Assembly (NCBI GenBank): GCA_964346395.1 | Contig: CAYFUT010000018.1 | Span: forward strand, 1-40,355 | Reading direction: 5' to 3' | DNA from: CAYFUT01 sp964346395 | GTDB taxonomy: Bacteria > Bacillota > Halanaerobiia > Halobacteroidales > Halobacteroidaceae | DNA length: 40,355 bases | In this document: in pieces, positions 37,685-40,355 of the stretch | Layout of the letters: each line of letters starts with the position of its first letter | How positions within the stretch are numbered: the stretch's first letter is position 1 | The notes under the pieces: generated by a model | What the model was told of the DNA's origin: nothing | The model's input: only the letters and a program-made list of their open reading frames with translations | Databases searched by the model: none | Program-made: the position numbers and the translations under genes

Positions 37685-40261
37685 TTATTGGACTAAAAAA
37701 GTAAATTCTTCATCTTCAAAATCAACTACTACTTCATCCCCTTCACTAATTTTACCTTCTAATAATTCCATTGCTAACTCATCTTTAATATACTTCTGGA
37801 TTACCCGCTGCAGCGGCCGAGCTCCATAATTAGGATCATAGCCTAATTCTCTTAATTCCGTTAAAGCTGTTTCCGTTAATTCAATTTCTAAATCTTTCTC
37901 AGCTAATTTAGCTGCTAAATCATCTAATTGGATTTTAATAATCTCATTTAAATCTTCTTTAGTTAAAGAATGAAAGATAATCTGCTCATCTATGCGGTTG
38001 ATAAACTCCGGCCGAAAATTGTCTTTAACTGCTGCTTTTACTTTTTCCTTCATCTCAACTTCATCTTCTAGATCAAGAATATACTGCGAACCTAAATTGG
38101 AGGTCATAATAATTACTGTATTTTTAAAGTCAATTTCCCGGCCTTGACTGTCCGTTAACACTCCATCATCTAAAATCTGTAGCAGAATATTAAATACATC
38201 CGGATGAGCTTTCTCAATTTCATCTAACAAAATCACTGAATAAGGCTTGCGCCGCACTCGTTCCGTCAATTGCCCACCTTCTTCATAACCTACATAACCG
38301 GGCGGCGACCCAATCAACTTAGCTACTGCGTGTCGTTCCATATATTCTGACATATCAAGCCGAATCATTGCCTCTTCACTATCAAATAAAGTAGCAGCTA
38401 GTGTTTTTGCTAATTCAGTTTTTCCTACCCCAGTTGGCCCTAAGAATAAGAAGGAACCAAGCGGCCTATCCTCATCTTGTAACCCAGTTCGAGAGCGGCG
38501 AATTGCATTGCTCACTGCTTCAATAGCTTCCTTTTGCCCTACTACCCGCTGCGCAATTTCTGCTTCTAAATTAACTAATTTTTCCCGCTCATTTTCCATT
38601 ACCTTAGTCACCGGAATGTCAGTCCAGGAGGCTACAATACCCGCAATATCTTCTTCACTTACTTCTTCCCGCAGTAGATCTCGTTTTGATTTTAAATTTT
38701 CAGCCTCTTGGTTAGCTTCTTCTAACTCCTGCTTTAAGTCATGCAGCTTCCCATGCCGCAAACGAGCTGCCCGTTCATAATCATTTTCTCTTTCCGCTGC
38801 ATCAGCTTCCAGTTTAGTTGCTTCAATTTCTTCTTTCAATTTTTGAATTCGTTCTAAACTATCTTTCTCTTGTTCCCATTTTTCTTTTAACGGCTGAATT
38901 TCTTCTTTTAAATCAGCTATCTGTGCTTTTATATCTTCTAACCTATCCTGAGCATCTTCATCAGTCTCATTTTTTAAAGCTTCTTTTTCAATCTCTAGCC
39001 GCCTTAATTCTCGGTTTAAATTATCTATTTCTACCGGCATCGAATCAATTTCCATTCTTAATTTAGAAGCTGCCTCGTCAACTAAATCAATTGCCTTATC
39101 CGGCAAGAAGCGATCAGTTAAATAGCGGTCCGATAACTCAGCAGCAGCCACCAGCGCGCTATCCTGAATTTTAACTCCGTGGTGAATTTCATATCTTTCC
39201 TTCAGCCCCCGCAAGATAGAAACAGTATCTTCTACACTCGGTTCTTCAATTAATACCGGTTGGAATCTCCGCTCTAAAGCAGCATCCTGTTCAATATGCT
39301 GCCTATATTCTTCCAGGGTAGTAGCTCCTACACAGTGGAGTTCGCCCCGGGCCAACGCCGGCTTCAGCAAATTAGCCGCATCCATTGCTCCCTGAGTAGC
39401 TCCCGCACCTACTAATTGGTGCATCTCATCAATAAACAATATAATGCGTCCCTCTTCACTCTTAATCTCCTTTAAAACTGACTTCAATCGATCCTCAAAT
39501 TCACCGCGGTATTTAGTTCCTGCCACTAACGAACCCATATCCAGAGAAATTACCCGCTTTTCCTTTAACGCCTCCGGAACATCTCCATTCACAATTCGCT
39601 GCGCTAAACCTTCAACAATTGCTGTTTTGCCGACGCCCGGCTCCCCAATTAACACCGGATTATTCTTTTTCCGCCGGGATAAAACCTGCATGATCCGCCT
39701 GATCTTTTCATCCCGTCCAATTACCGGGTCTAATTCTCCTTCCCGCGCCTGTTCTGTTAAATCAATCGTATAATTCTCTAACGCTTGATATTGATCCTCT
39801 GCATTTTGACTAGTCACTCGTTCATCACCTCGAATCTCTTCAATTGCATCCTTAATTTTCTTTTGGTCAATTGTTTTATCCGTCAATAGTTTACTGGCTT
39901 GATTATCACCAGCTGTCAATACTGCCACTAACAAATGCTCCGTAGCTACATAATCATCTTCCATCTGCTTAGCTTCCTTCTGCGCCTGCCGCAGCACTTT
40001 ATGCAGCTCTCGAGAAGTATAAAGTTCATCACTATCAGAATAGACCTTCGGAAAATCATCTATGACATTTACTAAGTCTTTTCGGAGATTGTCTATATTC
40101 AGCCCTAATTTCTGTAATATTGGTTCCGCTATACCATCTTGATTAAGTAATGCTAACAATAAATGAGTCGGTTTTACTTCCTGATTTTTGTGATCTTCAG
40201 CTAAATACTGAGCTTCCATGATTCCTTCCTGTGCCTTCCGGGTAAAATCATCCATTTTCAT
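37685..40261 (-). CDS. clpB: ATP-dependent disaggregase ClpB (Hsp104 family)
   Basis: Hexameric cytoplasmic chaperone that, with DnaK, pulls apart aggregated proteins after heat or other stress. The Clp-N domain (1-145) is followed by AAA-1 with Walker A GEPGVGKT (206-213), a full coiled-coil middle domain (about 405-525, very Glu/Lys/Leu-rich) that distinguishes ClpB from ClpA/ClpC, and AAA-2 with GPTGVGKT and the pore segment GSPPGYVGYEEGG. At 858 residues it equals E. coli ClpB in length. No ClpP-binding loop is expected or seen. The start has GGGGGGGCG upstream. It is monocistronic, with its own promoter, CIRCE operator and terminator. Confidence 0.97.
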   Translation of the reverse strand: MKMDDFTRKAQEGIMEAQYLAEDHKNQEVKPTHLLLALLNQDGIAEPILQKLGLNIDNLRKDLVNVIDDFPKVYSDSDELYTSRELHKVLRQAQKEAKQMEDDYVATEHLLVAVLTAGDNQASKLLTDKTIDQKKIKDAIEEIRGDERVTSQNAEDQYQALENYTIDLTEQAREGELDPVIGRDEKIRRIMQVLSRRKKNNPVLIGEPGVGKTAIVEGLAQRIVNGDVPEALKEKRVISLDMGSLVAGTKYRGEFEDRLKSVLKEIKSEEGRIILFIDEMHQLVGAGATQGAMDAANLLKPALARGELHCVGATTLEEYRQHIEQDAALERRFQPVLIEEPSVEDTVSILRGLKERYEIHHGVKIQDSALVAAAELSDRYLTDRFLPDKAIDLVDEAASKLRMEIDSMPVEIDNLNRELRRLEIEKEALKNETDEDAQDRLEDIKAQIADLKEEIQPLKEKWEQEKDSLERIQKLKEEIEATKLEADAAERENDYERAARLRHGKLHDLKQELEEANQEAENLKSKRDLLREEVSEEDIAGIVASWTDIPVTKVMENEREKLVNLEAEIAQRVVGQKEAIEAVSNAIRRSRTGLQDEDRPLGSFLFLGPTGVGKTELAKTLAATLFDSEEAMIRLDMSEYMERHAVAKLIGSPPGYVGYEEGGQLTERVRRKPYSVILLDEIEKAHPDVFNILLQILDDGVLTDSQGREIDFKNTVIIMTSNLGSQYILDLEDEVEMKEKVKAAVKDNFRPEFINRIDEQIIFHSLTKEDLNEIIKIQLDDLAAKLAEKDLEIELTETALTELRELGYDPNYGARPLQRVIQKYIKDELAMELLEGKISEGDEVVVDFEDEEFTFLVQ

Positions 40262-40293
40262 TATTTTCGCCCCCCCTTGACAGCAAAATTTAA

Positions 40294-40320
40294 TTAGCAG
40301 CCACCAACTTCGAGTGCTAA
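40294..40320 (-). promoter_or_regulatory. CIRCE operator (HrcA binding site) upstream of clpB
   Basis: TTAGCAGCC-N9-GAGTGCTAA on the plus strand matches the CIRCE consensus TTAGCACTC-N9-GAGTGCTAA, with two mismatches in one arm and the exact nine-base spacer. It lies just downstream of the -10 box, where HrcA binding would block transcription at normal temperature. Confidence 0.85.
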
Positions 40321-40324
40321 TAAT

Positions 40325-40353
40325 ATTATATAAAAATATATTATTCCTGTCAA
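40325..40353 (-). promoter_or_regulatory. consensus sigma-A promoter of clpB
   Basis: On the minus strand TTGACA (40348-40353) and TATAAT (40325-40330) are both perfect and separated by exactly 17 bases. The expected transcription start falls inside the CIRCE operator, about 60 bp before the clpB ATG. Confidence 0.92.
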
Positions 40354-40355
40354 TA

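Noticed and set aside
39444..39773. 109-codon plus-strand frame inside clpB
   Set aside because: Shadow of the AAA-1 domain of clpB on the opposite strand; no family resemblance and no start signal.

Overview
The window looks like a draft chromosome segment of an anaerobic, low-GC, Firmicutes-like bacterium, most plausibly a halophilic member of the Halanaerobiales. Supporting signs are AT-rich intergenic DNA, Glu/Asp-rich soluble proteins, strong GGAGG ribosome binding sites, a radical-SAM sulfatase maturase, a minimal two-gene SufBC-type Fe-S assembly system, flavin/CCG electron-transfer proteins and a HrcA/CIRCE-controlled clpB. The taxonomic call is inference from gene content only. All recognised genes except two small ones (cold-shock-like and PEBP) lie on the minus strand. 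A run of exactly 100 N marks a scaffold gap at 14608-14707.

Layout on the minus strand. 189-7253: a membrane PAS/GGDEF/HD-GYP protein, an anaerobic sulfatase-maturating enzyme next to its Cys-type sulfatase, and a neopullulanase-like GH13 enzyme with an extra helical insert. 7402-8544: a 58-residue coiled-coil protein, then the two plus-strand genes. 8666-14470: an oligopeptide-type ABC cluster with two paralogous lipoprotein binding proteins and two permeases but no ATPase genes. 14753-25747: a large cluster resembling E. coli ydjXYZ-ynjABCDEF. It holds a YnjB-like binding protein, two split YnjC-like permeases, a YnjD-like ATPase, a TIGR04283 glycosyltransferase, a TIGR04282 nucleotidyl/glycosyltransferase-like protein, an atypical aminoglycoside-phosphotransferase-fold protein, a TVP38/TMEM64 membrane protein and an 843-residue GltD-like flavoprotein fused to HdrB-type CCG domains.

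Between the second permease and the ATPase lies a 700-bp insertion. It has two near-identical hairpins that look like IS200/IS605 ends, enclosing an RNA-like structure of the omega-RNA/HEARO kind but with no TnpB/IscB gene. It is preceded by a 50-bp tandem repeat and followed by a long wobble-compensated inverted repeat.

26079-30856: two half-size YeeE/YedE sulfur/selenium transporters around a TusA-like carrier, a PucR-type regulator, a nucleoside hydrolase, and an exported rhodanese lipoprotein (a YnjE counterpart). Together with the Ynj-like cluster this suggests uptake and trafficking of a sulfur or selenium compound, possibly tied to purine use. 31102-40261: an EAL-HDOD protein, SmsCB, a macrodomain protein, a MATE exporter behind a possible TetR-type operator, a truncated bacteriohemerythrin, an ankyrin-repeat lipoprotein, and clpB with a perfect sigma-A promoter and a CIRCE operator.

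Most operons end in clear intrinsic terminators. Several start codons were moved inward because a Shine-Dalgarno sequence decides the start.
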